Shown here one piece after another: positions 63,804-64,000 of a DNA stretch of 64,000 nt; the first letter of the stretch is position 1; every line of letters starts with the position of its first letter. The stretch is from Arthrobacter sp. (lineage in GTDB: Bacteria; Actinomycetota; Actinomycetes; Actinomycetales; Micrococcaceae), in assembly GCF_031179985.1 (NCBI RefSeq), contig NZ_JAPSHJ010000011.1:43207-107206 (forward strand). The letters are read 5' to 3'. Under the pieces are notes generated by a model. The model saw nothing but the letters and a program-made list of their open reading frames with translations. It did no database searches and was not told the origin of the DNA. The translations under genes and the position numbers were made by a program.

Positions 63804-64000
63804 GTGCCGCTATTTCCCTTTCGTGCCTCTCATCAGGCAGCCATACCAACTCCTGCCAAGGCCAGCCGGCGATTCAGGCGCGTAAGCGCAACCGCTGCAG
63901 CTGCCGCCGTCGTACTTGCTCTCACTGCTTGTGGCGGAGGAGGTTCCCCGCAGAGTGCTGATGGAACAGTGGAGCTGCGCTTTTCCTGGTGGGGAAGCGA
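63804..64000 (+). CDS. ABC transporter substrate-binding lipoprotein (partial, runs off the window)
   Basis: The GTG at 63804 with GGAG eight bases upstream opens a frame that continues past the window edge. It encodes a basic N-terminus, a hydrophobic AAAAAVVLALTACG with lipobox LTAC, and VELRFSWWGS, the typical start of a family 1 solute-binding protein and the same as RFSWWGN in the binding protein at 60201. Only the first 65 residues are visible. Confidence 0.85.
   Translation, partial: MPLFPFRASHQAAIPTPAKASRRFRRVSATAAAAAVVLALTACGGGGSPQSADGTVELRFSWWGS

Overview
The window is chromosomal DNA from a high-GC Gram-positive bacterium. The translated proteins look like Arthrobacter sensu lato (Arthrobacter, Paenarthrobacter or Pseudarthrobacter; Micrococcaceae). 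Supporting signs are frequent GTG/TTG starts, many 4-bp ATGA/GTGA overlaps, an ssd-tad locus next to a DUF1998-type helicase, a topA without zinc fingers, and a pair of 6C-like small RNAs. I recognised the families from sequence alone; no database search was possible. I see no CRISPR array, insertion sequence, prophage, tRNA or rRNA.

Left end (1-9.1 kb): a galactoside-use module. A minus-strand operon carries two ABC permeases, a lipoprotein binding protein and a GH36 alpha-galactosidase. Facing it are a Gfo/Idh/MocA oxidoreductase and a LacI regulator, with a promoter and a palindromic operator in the divergent gap. A DeoR regulator follows.

Middle (9.2-44.9 kb): housekeeping and conserved genes. 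These include acs, a proline/alanine-rich membrane protein, nth with a Nudix hydrolase, a short family A DNA polymerase, the ssd/tad pilus cluster, a DEAD-box helicase, trhO, three related small lipoproteins, a TipA-like MerR regulator with a clear promoter, a methyltransferase, topA with a very long perfect terminator hairpin, a frameshifted membrane gene, ppx, proC, ktrAB and an acuC-like deacetylase. Two tandem 6C-like RNAs lie between the TIM-barrel gene and proC on the minus strand.

Right part (45-64 kb): catabolic regulons. lldD and an FadR-type lldR are divergent around two perfect TGTGGT/ACCACA palindromes, and the pair is flanked by two copies of a small palindromic repeat. Next comes a LacI regulator divergent from a five-gene operon (oxidoreductase, epimerase-like dehydrogenase, KdgD-type dehydratase, enolase-superfamily enzyme, ketoglutarate-semialdehyde-type dehydrogenase). 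This set fits oxidative breakdown of a hexuronate or aldarate to 2-oxoglutarate. Further right are an M24-fold protein without most metal ligands, an oxidoreductase fused to a PmoA-like domain, an acetyl-xylan-esterase-like hydrolase and an ABC sugar importer, then the start of a second binding protein cut by the window edge. Five near-identical GAAA(A/G)CG(N)TTTCTC operators lie upstream of these units. They tie the whole 47-64 kb block into one probable LacI-controlled carbohydrate regulon, which I regard as the most interesting system here.
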